In this document: in pieces, positions 9,575 through 17,792 of the stretch | Numbering within the stretch: the first letter of the stretch is position 1 | Layout of the letters: each line of letters starts with the position of its first letter | Assembly: GCF_000696225.1 (NCBI RefSeq) | Contig: NZ_BAWN01000030.1 | Span: forward strand, 1 to 37,375 | DNA: 37,375 nucleotides | Source of the DNA: Serpentinimonas barnesii | Lineage (GTDB): Bacteria > Pseudomonadota > Gammaproteobacteria > Burkholderiales > Burkholderiaceae_C | Direction of reading: 5' to 3' | Made by a program: the position numbers and the translations under genes | Notes under the pieces: model-generated | The model's input: the letters and a program-made list of their open reading frames with translations, nothing else | Told to the model about the DNA's origin: nothing | The model's database searches: none

Positions 9575-10852
9575 ATGGCAGTTTGGGCGCTAGGAATCAA
9601 CCATCAAACCGCGCCGCTCGATTTGCGCGGCCGGTTCGCGTTCGCGCTCGACCAACTGCCCCCCACCCTGCAGCGCTTTCGCGCTGGCCTTGCGCAGCAG
9701 CCCGAAGCCACGCTGCTTTCCACCTGCAACCGCACCGAAATTTACTGCGCCGCCGAGCACGTGGCGCTCGAACCCACCATCCACTGGTTGGCCCAAACCG
9801 GCAGCGTGAGCCCACAGCAGTTGCTGCACCACGCCTACGTGCTGCACGACGACGCCGCCGCCCGGCACGCCTTTCGCGTGGCCAGCGGGCTCGATTCCAT
9901 GGTGCTGGGCGAGCCGCAAATTTTGGGCCAGATGAAAGACGCGGTGCGCGCCGCCGAGCAGGCCGGGGCCTTGGGCCGCACCCTGCACCAGTTGTTCCAG
10001 CGCTCCTTTGCCGTGGCCAAGCAGGTGCGCAGCAGCACCGCCATCGGCGCGCACTCGATCAGCATGACCGCCGCTGCGGTGCGCCTGGCGGGCCAGTTGT
10101 TCGAAGATTTGCGCCAGATTCGGGTGCTGTTCATCGGCGCAGGCGAGATGATCGAACTCGCCGCCACCCACTTTGCCGCCAAGCAGCCGCTCTCGATGGC
10201 GATTGCCAACCGCACGCTCGAGCGCGGCGAAAAGCTCGCCAGCCGCTTCGGTGCCGAGGCGCTGCGCCTGTCCGACTTGCCCAACCGCCTGCACGAGTTC
10301 GACGCCGTCATCAGTTGCACCGCCTCCACCCTGCCGCTGATCGGGCTTGGGGCGGTTGAGCGCGCGCTCAAGCAGCGCCGCCACCGCCCGATGTTCATGG
10401 TTGACCTGGCGGTGCCGCGCGACATCGAGGCCGAAGTCAAGGGGCTAGACGATGTCTACCTCTACACCGTGGACGACCTCGCCCACGTGGTGCAAAACGG
10501 CAAAGACCACCGCCAGGCTGCTGTGGCGCAGGCCGAGGCCATCATCGATTCCGGGGTGCAGGGCTTTATGCACTGGCTGCAGCAGCGCGACCCGACGCTG
10601 GGCGTGGTCGGGCTGATCCGCGATCTGCACGCCCAGGCCGAAGACTGGCGCGCACTCGAACTCGAACGCGCCCGCAAGCGGCTGGCGCGCGGCGAAGACA
10701 CCGAGGCCGTGCTGCAAGCGCTGGCGCGCGGCCTGACGCAAAAAATGCTGCACGGCCCACTGGCCGAACTGCACGCCGGCGACGAACACACCCGCGCCGC
10801 CACCGCCGAGGCGGTCTCGCGCCTGTTTTTGCGCGGGCCCGGCCGCCTGTGA
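9575..10852 (+). CDS. hemA: Glutamyl-tRNA reductase
   Basis: HemA reduces glutamyl-tRNA(Glu) to glutamate-1-semialdehyde with NADPH, the first committed step of C5-pathway heme synthesis. The 425-residue product has the N-terminal [13 protein letters not shown], the catalytic cysteine in STCNRTEIY (C51), the diagnostic [17 protein letters not shown] near 105-120, the NADPH-binding stretch [15 protein letters not shown] near 190, and [11 protein letters not shown]. It is the first gene of hemA-prfA-prmC. Its stop overlaps the prfA GTG start in a GTGA junction, so heme entry and translation termination are co-expressed. The ATG at 9575 was chosen because [10 protein letters not shown] matches the family start and it lies just after the TATAAT. 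Confidence 0.97.
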   Translation: MAVWALGINHQTAPLDLRGRFAFALDQLPPTLQRFRAGLAQQPEATLLSTCNRTEIYCAAEHVALEPTIHWLAQTGSVSPQQLLHHAYVLHDDAAARHAFRVASGLDSMVLGEPQILGQMKDAVRAAEQAGALGRTLHQLFQRSFAVAKQVRSSTAIGAHSISMTAAAVRLAGQLFEDLRQIRVLFIGAGEMIELAATHFAAKQPLSMAIANRTLERGEKLASRFGAEALRLSDLPNRLHEFDAVISCTASTLPLIGLGAVERALKQRRHRPMFMVDLAVPRDIEAEVKGLDDVYLYTVDDLAHVVQNGKDHRQAAVAQAEAIIDSGVQGFMHWLQQRDPTLGVVGLIRDLHAQAEDWRALELERARKRLARGEDTEAVLQALARGLTQKMLHGPLAELHAGDEHTRAATAEAVSRLFLRGPGRL

Positions 10853-11964
10853 AACCCTTTATTCGCCACACGCTGGAGCGCCAGCGGCTGCGCCTGCACG
10901 AGCTCGACGCCCTGCTGGGCGCGCCCGACGCCGTGGCCGACCGCGAGCGCTTTCGCCAGCTCAGCCGCGAACACGCCGAGGCCGATGGCGTGGTGCAGCC
11001 CTACCGGCGCTACCTCGAGTGCGAGGCCGCGCTGCAGCACGCGCTGGCCTTGAGCAGCGATGCCGACCCCGAACTGGCCGAGCTGGCGCAGCTCGAAGCC
11101 GAGCAACTGCAAGCCGACCTAGCGCAGCTAGAGGCCGAGTTGCAAACCCTGCTGCTGCCCCGCGACCCCGACGATACGCGCAACGCCTTCCTTGAAATCC
11201 GCGCCGGCACCGGCGGCGACGAAGCCGCGCTCTTTGCCGGCGACCTGGCGCGCATGTACACCCGCTTTGCCGAGCGCCAGGGCTGGCGCGTTGAACCCTT
11301 CAGCGAAACCCCGGCCGAACTCGGCGGCTACAAAGAACTGGTGCTGCGCCTAGAGGGCCACGGGGCCTACGGCACGCTGCGTTTCGAGTCGGGCGGGCAC
11401 CGGGTGCAGCGCGTACCCGCCACCGAAGCGCAAGGGCGCATCCACACCAGCGCCTGCACCGTGGCGGTGCTGCCCGAGCCCGACCCGACGCAGGCCATCA
11501 CGCTCAATCCGGCCGATCTGCGCATCGACACCTTCCGCGCCAGCGGCGCCGGCGGCCAGCACATCAACAAAACCGACTCCGCCGTGCGCGTGGTGCACCT
11601 GCCCACCGGCCTGGTGGCCGAATGCCAAGACGGGCGCAGCCAGCACAGCAACAAGGCCAAGGCGCTGCAGGTGCTGCAAGCGCGCTTGCAGGAAAAAGAG
11701 CGCAGCGAACGGGCCAGCCGCGAAGCCGCCGAGCGCAAGGGCCTGATCGGCAGCGGCGACCGCAGCGACCGCATCCGCACCTACAACTACCCGCAGGGGC
11801 GCCTGAGCGAGCACCGCATCAACCTCACGCTCTACAAGCTGGGGCAAATCTTGGAGGGCGATCTGGACGAGCTGCTGCAGGCGCTGCGGCTGGCGCGCGG
11901 AGCCGAGCTGCTGGGCGAACTGGAGCAGCGCGCCGCCCAGAGCGAGCGCGGGGCGCTGGCGTGA
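10849..11964 (+). CDS. prfA: Peptide chain release factor 1
   Basis: RF1 recognises UAA and UAG and releases the finished peptide. The 371-residue product (family ~360) has the anticodon-like PAT tripeptide at 190-192, which marks RF1 rather than RF2 (SPF), and the catalytic GGQ at 235-237 in [16 protein letters not shown]. The N-terminal region (residues 60-105) is Ala/Glu/Leu-rich and helical. Start is the GTG at 10849, giving [10 protein letters not shown], like E. coli MKPSIVAKLE; it shares two bases with the hemA stop. The gene ends in another GTGA overlap with prmC, whose product methylates the GGQ glutamine (Q237 here). Confidence 0.97.
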   Translation: MKPFIRHTLERQRLRLHELDALLGAPDAVADRERFRQLSREHAEADGVVQPYRRYLECEAALQHALALSSDADPELAELAQLEAEQLQADLAQLEAELQTLLLPRDPDDTRNAFLEIRAGTGGDEAALFAGDLARMYTRFAERQGWRVEPFSETPAELGGYKELVLRLEGHGAYGTLRFESGGHRVQRVPATEAQGRIHTSACTVAVLPEPDPTQAITLNPADLRIDTFRASGAGGQHINKTDSAVRVVHLPTGLVAECQDGRSQHSNKAKALQVLQARLQEKERSERASREAAERKGLIGSGDRSDRIRTYNYPQGRLSEHRINLTLYKLGQILEGDLDELLQALRLARGAELLGELEQRAAQSERGALA

Positions 11965-12896
11965 GCCGGGTGCCGGACCAGAGCCAAGGCAACCTCGAAG
12001 CCGCCTTGCAAGGCGCGCAGCAAGCCGGGCTGCCCCGGCTGGAAGCCCAGTTGCTGCTGCTGCACGCGCTGCAGCGCGGGCCGCACGAGCGCGCCTGGCT
12101 GCTGGCGCATGGCGACGCCGCCCTGCCCGCCGACGCCGCCCTGAGCTACCGCGCCCTCATCGAACGCCGCCTGAACGGCGAGCCACTGGCCTATTTGACC
12201 AGCCAGCGCGAGTTCTACGGCCTGGCGCTGCAAATCGATGCGCGCGTGCTCGACCCGCGCCCCGACACCGAAACCCTGGTCGATTGGGCGCTGGAACTGC
12301 TGCCGCAAGGCCAGGCCGCGGCCGTGCTCGACTTGGGCACCGGCAGCGGCGCCATTGCGCTGGCGCTGCAACAGCAGCGGCCCCAGGCCCAGGTGTGGGC
12401 GCTCGACGCCAGCCTAGACGCGCTGGCCGTGGCGCGCGCCAACGCCGAGCGGCTGCGCCTGCCACTGCGCCTGCGCCACGGCCACTGGCTGCGCGGCTGG
12501 CCCACGGCAGATGGCCCAGCCAACCCAGCCGCCCCAGATTGCGCCCTAGCCACCCCAGCAGCCGACCACGCCCCCGAGCCGCCCCCTGCTTGGCTAGGGC
12601 TGATCGTGAGCAACCCGCCCTACATCCGCGCCGCCGACCCGCACCTGGCCGCCTTGCGCCACGAACCCCAGCAGGCGCTGGTGTCCGGCCCCGATGGCCT
12701 GGCCGACCTGCGCGAAATCATCGCCAGCGCCTACGCCCATTTGCAGCCCGGCGGCTGGCTGCTGCTGGAACACGGCTGGGATCAGGCCGATGCCGTGGCC
12801 GAGCTGCTGCGCTCGCACGGCTACCAAGGCGTGGCGCACCGGCTCGACCTAGCCGGGCACCGGCGCTGCAGCGGCGGGCAGCGGCCTGCGCCTTGA
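11961..12896 (+). CDS. prmC: PrmC, release factor glutamine N5-methyltransferase
   Basis: PrmC (HemK) methylates the glutamine of the GGQ motif in RF1 and RF2 using SAM. The 311-residue product has a helical N-terminal domain with [18 protein letters not shown] (72-89), the SAM motif [13 protein letters not shown] (~124-136) and the catalytic NPPY at 218-221. Between them, residues ~180-211 are a Pro/Ala-rich insertion ([20 protein letters not shown]) longer than in E. coli PrmC (277 residues). The GTG start at 11961 overlaps the prfA stop (GTGA), which keeps the enzyme and its RF1 substrate coupled. Convergent with the PPK2 gene 35 bases on. Confidence 0.95.
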   Translation: MSRVPDQSQGNLEAALQGAQQAGLPRLEAQLLLLHALQRGPHERAWLLAHGDAALPADAALSYRALIERRLNGEPLAYLTSQREFYGLALQIDARVLDPRPDTETLVDWALELLPQGQAAAVLDLGTGSGAIALALQQQRPQAQVWALDASLDALAVARANAERLRLPLRLRHGHWLRGWPTADGPANPAAPDCALATPAADHAPEPPPAWLGLIVSNPPYIRAADPHLAALRHEPQQALVSGPDGLADLREIIASAYAHLQPGGWLLLEHGWDQADAVAELLRSHGYQGVAHRLDLAGHRRCSGGQRPAP

Positions 12897-12931
12897 TCCA
12901 ACCCTAGCCGCCTGTTGACCCCCGTGCCCCC

Positions 12932-14446
12932 CTACAGCGCCGCCTCCAGCCGCTGGCACAGGTGGCGCAGCACGTCGATGCGGCTCCATTGCTTGTCGTC
13001 GCTGGCCACAATGTGCCAAGGTGCCACCTGGGTCGAGGTGCGGTCGATCATCTCCTCGACGGCGCGCTCATACTGCGGCCATTTCTCGCGGTTGCGCCAG
13101 TCTTCGGGCGTGATCTTGAAGTTCTTGTAGACCGTCTGCTCGCGCTCCTTAAAGCGGCGCAACTGCTCCTCGGGCGTGATAGCGAGCCAGATTTTGACGA
13201 TCACCACCCCGGCATCGCACAGCTCTTCTTCGTACTCGTTGATCTCGCCGTAGGCGCGCATCCAGTCGGCGGATGTGCACAAGCCTTCGACGCGCTCGAC
13301 CAGCACCCGGCCATACCACGAGCGGTCGAAGATCACCGATTTGCCCAAAGCCGGGATGTAGCGCCAAAAGCGCCACAGATAGGGTTGGGCGCGTTCGTTC
13401 TCGTTCGGGGCCGCCACCGGCACCACGCGGTAAAAGCGCGCATCCAGCGCCTGCGTGATGCGCCGGATGGTGCTGCCCTTGCCGGCTGCATCCATGCCCT
13501 CGAACACCAGCGCCAGCGCCCGCTTTTGCATGCGCGCATCGCGGCTGAGCAAGGCCAGCTTGCCCTGCCAGTGTTCGAGTTCGTCCTCGTAGGCGCTGCG
13601 CTTGAGGCTGCGCGTGTAGTCCTGCGCCTTGAGCAGGCTCTGTGAATCGAGCGCCAGAAAGGGCGGCTGCTGCAGCACCCGGTCGGCGGCGCCGACCTGC
13701 CCCGATTGCGTTGCGGCACAGTCGGCTGCGCTGGGACGATCCAGCGCGCCCTGCATGGCCTGCAACAGGTGCTGCGCGGCGCTCAGGGTGCGGTAGGCCG
13801 GGTCGCTGCCTTCGATCACCAGCCACGAGGCGGCACCCAAGCTGGTCTTGCGCAGCGCCTCGTCGCTGACTTCGATGAAGCGCTCGTAGTGCTTGAGGTT
13901 GTCCTTGTCTTGGGGCGTGACGCGCCAAGCGGTTTTGGGGTCGGATTGCAGGGTTTTCAGGCGCTCCTTGGCCGCTGGTTTGGACAGATGAAACCACAGC
14001 TTGACCAGCACCACCCCTTCGGCAACCAGCATGCGCTCGAACTGGCGGATGCGCTCCAGCCGCTGCACGAAGCGGGCGTGGGTTTCGCCGCCCCGGGCGT
14101 AAGTGACCACCGGGTCGGTGTACCAGGAGCCAAAAAAAATCCCGATCCGGCCCTTGGGCGGCAGCACCTGCCAGAAGCGCCACATCTCGGGGTGCTTGCG
14201 GTCTTCGGGCGTTAGGGGGCCAAAGGCCTCGGTGCGGATGTGGCGCGGATCCATCCATTCGTTGAAGGTGTTGACGGTCTCGCCGCGCCCGGCCCCATCG
14301 ACGCCGTTGACCAAAATCAGCACCGCCGTGCGACCTTCATTGAGCAAGCGGTACTGCGCCTGCAACAGGGCATGGCGCAGGCGCGCCGACTCCTGCTTCC
14401 AGCGCTCCTTCTCGACCCGGTGCCCAATTTCTGCCGATTCAAACAT
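12932..14446 (-). CDS. pap: Polyphosphate:AMP phosphotransferase (two-domain PPK2)
   Basis: The 504-residue protein is a tandem of two PPK2 domains, the arrangement of PAP enzymes that use polyphosphate to phosphorylate AMP to ADP. The N-terminal domain has GVDGAGRGE (48-56) and a degenerate lid region, FFGSWYTDP. The C-terminal domain has a canonical Walker A GMDAAGKGS (~316-324), WRFWRYIPALGKSVIFDRSWYGRVLVERVEG and EEQLRRFKERE. The contrast suggests that only the C-terminal half is fully catalytic, as known for class II PPK2. The ATG at 14446 follows an excellent Shine-Dalgarno sequence (AGGAGG, 14455-14460). It stands alone, divergent from rpsU and convergent with prmC. Confidence 0.92.
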   Translation of the reverse strand: MFESAEIGHRVEKERWKQESARLRHALLQAQYRLLNEGRTAVLILVNGVDGAGRGETVNTFNEWMDPRHIRTEAFGPLTPEDRKHPEMWRFWQVLPPKGRIGIFFGSWYTDPVVTYARGGETHARFVQRLERIRQFERMLVAEGVVLVKLWFHLSKPAAKERLKTLQSDPKTAWRVTPQDKDNLKHYERFIEVSDEALRKTSLGAASWLVIEGSDPAYRTLSAAQHLLQAMQGALDRPSAADCAATQSGQVGAADRVLQQPPFLALDSQSLLKAQDYTRSLKRSAYEDELEHWQGKLALLSRDARMQKRALALVFEGMDAAGKGSTIRRITQALDARFYRVVPVAAPNENERAQPYLWRFWRYIPALGKSVIFDRSWYGRVLVERVEGLCTSADWMRAYGEINEYEEELCDAGVVIVKIWLAITPEEQLRRFKEREQTVYKNFKITPEDWRNREKWPQYERAVEEMIDRTSTQVAPWHIVASDDKQWSRIDVLRHLCQRLEAAL

Positions 14447-14454
14447 TTAAATTG

Positions 14455-14460
14455 CCTCCT
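14455..14460 (-). promoter_or_regulatory. Strong Shine-Dalgarno of the PPK2 gene
   Basis: AGGAGG on the minus strand, 8 bases before the ATG. It fixes the start at 14446 and contrasts with the many starts in this window that have no such site. Confidence 0.85.
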
Positions 14461-14496
14461 GCAAACGCACTGTAGTGCCAAACACACACCCGGCCC

Positions 14497-14525
14497 TTCC
14501 CTTGCCCGGCTAGGCTGCATATAAT
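14497..14525 (+). promoter_or_regulatory. Candidate rpsU promoter
   Basis: A consensus TATAAT at 14520-14525 is preceded, after 17 bases, by TTCCCT (3 of 6 to TTGACA). Transcription would begin near 14532, leaving a leader of about 120 bases before rpsU. Confidence 0.5.
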
Positions 14526-14544
14526 GCTGCTTTTGCTGGCAAAC

Positions 14545-14620
14545 CCCCGTCGGCCTTGATCCACCACAAGACGGGGAACCCTTGCTGCAGCACGGTCTGG
14601 GGCCCCGATCTTGCCCCAGA
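14545..14620 (+). promoter_or_regulatory. Structured 5' leader of rpsU (two hairpins)
   Basis: Two perfect stems are visible in the predicted untranslated leader. CCCCGTC (14545-14551) pairs with GACGGGG (14570-14576) around an 18-base loop. TCTGGGGC (14596-14603) pairs with GCCCCAGA (14613-14620) around a 9-base loop. Neither is followed by a U-run, so they do not look like terminators. The start codon 35 bases later lacks a clear Shine-Dalgarno sequence. Autoregulation by S21 or another translational control is conceivable but only inference. Confidence 0.4.
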
Positions 14621-14654
14621 GTCGGCGCGGCGCAATCTTGGAAATTTTTGGCTA

Positions 14655-14867
14655 ATGACCACCATCCGCGTTAAAGACAACGAACCGTTCGACGTCGCTC
14701 TGCGCCGCTTCAAGCGCACCATCGAAAAACTGGGCCTGCTCAACGACTTGCGCGCTCGCGAGTTCTACGAAAAACCCACCGCCGAGCGCAAGCGCAAGAA
14801 GGCCGCCGCCGTCAAGCGCCACTACAAGCGCGTGCGTTCGATGCAACTGCCCAAGCGCATGTACTGA
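14655..14867 (+). CDS. rpsU: Small ribosomal subunit protein bS21
   Basis: The 70-residue basic protein [20 protein letters not shown]... ends [10 protein letters not shown] and matches bS21 along its whole length. It binds the 30S platform near the anti-Shine-Dalgarno end of 16S rRNA and helps initiation. The ATG at 14655 was chosen because [11 protein letters not shown] is the conserved start; the frame is open upstream but that part looks non-coding. No clear Shine-Dalgarno is present (only TTGGAAATTTTTGGCTA). It has its own promoter candidate, structured leader and downstream terminator, so it is mostly transcribed alone. Confidence 0.97.
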   Translation: MTTIRVKDNEPFDVALRRFKRTIEKLGLLNDLRAREFYEKPTAERKRKKAAAVKRHYKRVRSMQLPKRMY

Positions 14868-14923
14868 GCGCTGTCGCACAGCGACTGTCGGCGCCCTGCC
14901 GCACCGCTGTGCCACTCCCTTCA

Positions 14924-14954
14924 AAGCCCGCTCGAGCACACTCCAGCGGGTTTT
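14924..14954 (+). terminator. Rho-independent terminator after rpsU
   Basis: CCCGCT (14927-14932) pairs with AGCGGG (14945-14950) around a 12-base loop, flanked by AAA upstream and TTTT at 14951-14954. The short T-run suggests partial read-through into yqeY. Confidence 0.65.
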
Positions 14955-14984
14955 GTCCATTCTGCCTCAAGAAAGCGCACCACG

Positions 14985-15446
14985 ATGTCACTCAAAGACC
15001 GCATCAGCGACGACATGAAGGCCGCCATGCGCGCCAAAGACAGCGCCCGCTTGGGCACCATCCGGCTGCTGCTGGCGGCGATCAAGCAGCGCGAAGTCGA
15101 TGAGCGCATCGTGCTCGACGATGGCGCCGTGGTCGGCGTGATCGACAAGCTGCTCAAACAGCGCAAAGATTCGATCACCGCCTTCCAGCAGGCCGGCCGC
15201 ACCGACCTGGCCGACTTGGAGCAGGCCGAAGCCCTGGTGTTGCAAGCCTACCTGCCCGAACGCCTGAGCGCCGCTGCCGTGGCCAGCGCCGTGGAGGCCC
15301 TCGCGCAGGCGCTGACGGCCGAACTGGGGCGCCCCCTCACCCCGGCCGACATGGGCCGGCTGATGGCTGCGGCCAAAACGCAACTGGCTGGCCAAGCCGA
15401 CATGGGCCAGGTGTCGGCGGCCGTGAAAGCCGCGCTGGCGCGTTGA
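14985..15446 (+). CDS. GatB/YqeY family protein
   Basis: This 153-residue product begins MSLKDRISDDMKAAMRAKDSARL and contains LGTIRLLLAAIKQREVDER and a C-terminal AMGxL-like segment (TPADMGRLMAAAKTQLAGQADMG), as in YqeY. The family shares its fold with the C-terminal tRNA-binding domain of GatB, but the role of free-standing YqeY is not settled. It follows rpsU, as in many proteobacteria where rpsU-yqeY-dnaG-rpoD form the macromolecular synthesis locus. Here murI follows instead of dnaG. Confidence 0.93.
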   Translation: MSLKDRISDDMKAAMRAKDSARLGTIRLLLAAIKQREVDERIVLDDGAVVGVIDKLLKQRKDSITAFQQAGRTDLADLEQAEALVLQAYLPERLSAAAVASAVEALAQALTAELGRPLTPADMGRLMAAAKTQLAGQADMGQVSAAVKAALAR

Positions 15447-15504
15447 GGCCGCCTGGCATGCCCGGCCCCAATCGGGTGTGGGCGCCAAGCCCGCTGCACC
15501 CGGC

Positions 15505-16314
15505 ATGAACCAGGCCCCGCAACCCATCGGCGTGTTCGACTCCGGCGTCGGCGGCCTGTCGGTGCTGCGCGAAATCCGCGCCCTGTTGCCGTCCGAAGAG
15601 CTGCTGTACGTGGCCGACTCCGGCCACGCCCCCTATGGCGACAAGGCGGTGCAGCAGGTGCAGGCGCGGGCCGAGCGCATCATCGGTTTTTTTGTGGCAC
15701 AGCAGGTGCGGGCGGTGGTGGTGGCGTGCAACACCGTCACCGGCCTGTCGATCCAGGCGCTGCGCCAGCAATTTCCGCAACTGCCGCTGGTGGCGATCGA
15801 GCCCGCCGTCAAGCCGGCCGTGGCCGCCACCCGCAGCGGCACCGTGGGCGTGCTGGCCACCCAGAACACCGTGCGCAGCCCCGGCTTGGCGCGCCTGATC
15901 GCTGCTCACGCGGGGCCGGTGCGGGTGCTGGCCCAAGCCTGCCCGGGCTGGGTGGAAATGGTGGAGCGCGGTGAGCTCGATGGCGCCGCCTCCAAGGCCG
16001 CAGTGGCCGCCTGCTTGGAGCCGCTGCTGGCGCAAGGCGCCGATGTGCTGGTGCTGGGCTGCACCCACTACCCCTTTTTGCGCCCCCTGATCGAGCAGCG
16101 CGCCGGCCCCGGGGTGCAGGTGCTGGACCCGGCCGCCGCCGTGGCGCGCGAGTTGCAGCGCCGCTTGCCGCTGCAGGCCGCTCAAAATCAGACCACGCAA
16201 ACCGCAGCCGCTGGCAGCACCCGGTTTTGGAGCAGCGGCGACTGCGCCCACGCCTCGGGGCTGATCTCACGCCTGTGGGGCGAGCCGGTGCGGGCCGCTG
16301 CGCTGCCGGTTTAA
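15505..16314 (+). CDS. murI: Glutamate racemase
   Basis: MurI interconverts L- and D-glutamate to supply peptidoglycan synthesis. The 269-residue product has IGVFDSGVGGLSVLREI (catalytic aspartate near 12), the first catalytic cysteine in VVVACNTVTGLS (C75; many relatives have CNTA/CNTS here) and the second in LGCTHYPFLRPLIE (~186). It ends with SGLISRLWGEPV. I prefer the ATG at 15505, giving MNQAPQPIGVFDSG; a GTG at 15478 would add nine residues, and neither has a Shine-Dalgarno site. It lies 58 bases after yqeY and is convergent with pmbA, only 8 bases away. Confidence 0.95.
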   Translation: MNQAPQPIGVFDSGVGGLSVLREIRALLPSEELLYVADSGHAPYGDKAVQQVQARAERIIGFFVAQQVRAVVVACNTVTGLSIQALRQQFPQLPLVAIEPAVKPAVAATRSGTVGVLATQNTVRSPGLARLIAAHAGPVRVLAQACPGWVEMVERGELDGAASKAAVAACLEPLLAQGADVLVLGCTHYPFLRPLIEQRAGPGVQVLDPAAAVARELQRRLPLQAAQNQTTQTAAAGSTRFWSSGDCAHASGLISRLWGEPVRAAALPV

Positions 16315-16340
16315 AGGGTGGCTCAGCTACCAGCCACCTT
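16315..16340. terminator. Candidate shared terminator hairpin of murI and pmbA
   Basis: GGTGGCT (16317-16323) pairs perfectly with AGCCACC (16332-16338), with an 8-base loop. It spans the 8-base gap between the convergent genes and overlaps the pmbA stop codon. The flanking A and T runs are short (AAA before, TT after), so this may be a weak bidirectional terminator. Confidence 0.35.
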
Positions 16341-17771
16341 CATGCGCTCGATCAGCACCGAGCCCACGTTTTTGGAGCCAAAGGCAAATTCGTCCGAGCC
16401 GATGGCGGCCAGCCCCAGGAACATGTCTTTGAGGTTGCCGGCGATGGTGATTTCCTGCACCGGGTAGGCGATTTCGCCATTTTCTACCCAGAAACCGCTG
16501 GCCCCGCGCGAGTAGTCGCCGGTCACGTAGTTCACGCCCTGGCCCATGAGCTCGGTGACGAACAAGCCGGTGCCCAAGCGGCGCAGCATGGCAGGCAGAT
16601 CGTCTTCGGGCTGGGTCAGGCGGCTGCGCAAATACAGGTTGTGCGAGCCGCCCGCGTTGCCGCTGGTGCGCATGCCGAGCTTGCGCGCCGAGTAGCTGCC
16701 CAAAAAATAGCCCTTCACGCAGCCGCCGCTGAGCACCTGGCGCGCCACGGTTTTTACGCCTTCGCTATCAAAGGGGGCGCTGCCCTTGGCGCGCACGATC
16801 AGTGGGTCTTCGTACAAATCGATGTGCCCGGGGAACACCTGGCGGCCTAGGCTGTCGGTCAAAAAACTGGTTTTGCGGTACAGCGCGCCGCCGCTGATGG
16901 CCTGCACAAAGGCACCCAGCAAGCCCGCCGCCAGCGGCGACTCGAACAGCACCGGGCATTCGGTGGTGGCGATCTTGCGGGGCGCCAAACGCGCCAGCGC
17001 GCGCTCGGCGGCGTAGCGGCCCACCGCTTCCGGGCTGGCCAGGTCGGCTGGGCTGCGCATCGAGCTGTACCAGTAGTCGCGCTGCATCTGCGCGCCCTTG
17101 CCCGCGATGGGCGAGACCGACAGGCTGTGGCGCGAGCTGGCGTAGCCGCCGCGAAAGATGCCTTCGCGCCCGCGCTCGCCACCGCGCATGTGCTCGGCGT
17201 AAAAATGCGACTGCTGCGCCGACACCGCAGCGCCTTCGCTGTTGCGGATTTTTTTGCTGGTTTGCAGCGCCGCCGCTTCGCAGCGCAAGGCCAGCTGCTG
17301 CGCCTCGGGCGCGGCTATAGGCCAGGGGTGAAACAGCTCCAGCTCGGGCGCGTCGTTGGCCACGTCCTGCTCATCGGGCAGGCCGGCGGCCGGGTCTTCG
17401 GCGGTGAAGCGCGCAATGTCGTAAGCGGCCTGCACCGCCTGGCGGATGGCTTGCGGGCTGAAATCGGAGCTGGAGGCGTTGCCCCGGCGCTGCCCGATAT
17501 AGACCGTGACGCCGAGCGATTTGTCGCGGTTGCGCTCCACGTTTTCCAGCTCGCCCATGCGCACCGAGACGTTCAGGCCCGCGCCTTCAGAGACCTCCAC
17601 CGCGGCATCGACGGCCCCGAGCTGCTTGGCGTGCTGCAGGGCCAGATCGGCCAAGGCCTCGAACTGCTGCCGGTGGTACTGAAAACCCGCTTCGGGCTCG
17701 GGGTAGGGGGCGCTGGGGGCGGCCAAGGGGGCCGGCACCGAGGCCGGCGCAGGGGATCGGGATTTTTTCAT
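16323..17771 (-). CDS. pmbA: PmbA/TldE metalloprotease-complex subunit
   Basis: PmbA (TldE) partners TldD in a cytosolic protease that degrades unfolded peptides and, in some bacteria, matures microcins. This 482-residue product has the family landmarks LNVSVRMGELENVERNRDKSLGV (N-terminal domain), YASSRHSLSVSPIAGKGAQMQRDYWYS and, near the end, GVNYVTGDYSRGASGFWVENGEI followed by EITIAGNLKDMFLGLAAIG. TldE subunits lack the HExxH zinc motif of TldD, and none is seen here. An N-terminal Pro/Ala-rich extension (residues 1-30) precedes the conserved part. The ATG at 17771 lies 10 bases from a minus-strand TATCAT, with no Shine-Dalgarno. It is divergent from yjgA. Confidence 0.94.
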   Translation of the reverse strand: MKKSRSPAPASVPAPLAAPSAPYPEPEAGFQYHRQQFEALADLALQHAKQLGAVDAAVEVSEGAGLNVSVRMGELENVERNRDKSLGVTVYIGQRRGNASSSDFSPQAIRQAVQAAYDIARFTAEDPAAGLPDEQDVANDAPELELFHPWPIAAPEAQQLALRCEAAALQTSKKIRNSEGAAVSAQQSHFYAEHMRGGERGREGIFRGGYASSRHSLSVSPIAGKGAQMQRDYWYSSMRSPADLASPEAVGRYAAERALARLAPRKIATTECPVLFESPLAAGLLGAFVQAISGGALYRKTSFLTDSLGRQVFPGHIDLYEDPLIVRAKGSAPFDSEGVKTVARQVLSGGCVKGYFLGSYSARKLGMRTSGNAGGSHNLYLRSRLTQPEDDLPAMLRRLGTGLFVTELMGQGVNYVTGDYSRGASGFWVENGEIAYPVQEITIAGNLKDMFLGLAAIGSDEFAFGSKNVGSVLIERMKVAGS

Positions 17772-17779
17772 GCTGGGCG

Positions 17780-17788
17780 CTATGATAG
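17780..17788. promoter_or_regulatory. Overlapping divergent -10 elements of pmbA and yjgA
   Basis: CTATGATAG is palindromic except for its centre. Read on the plus strand it gives TATGAT, 6 bases before the yjgA ATG. On the minus strand it gives TATCAT, 10 bases before the pmbA ATG. The gap between the two start codons is only 21 bases, so -35 regions would lie within the opposite coding sequence. I see no good -35 on either side. Confidence 0.45.
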
Positions 17789-17792
17789 CCGG

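Noticed and set aside
14869-14883. CGCTGT-CGC-ACAGCG hairpin right after rpsU
   Set aside because: It has no T-run; the hairpin at 14924-14954 is the better terminator. It might protect the 3' end, but nothing shows it.
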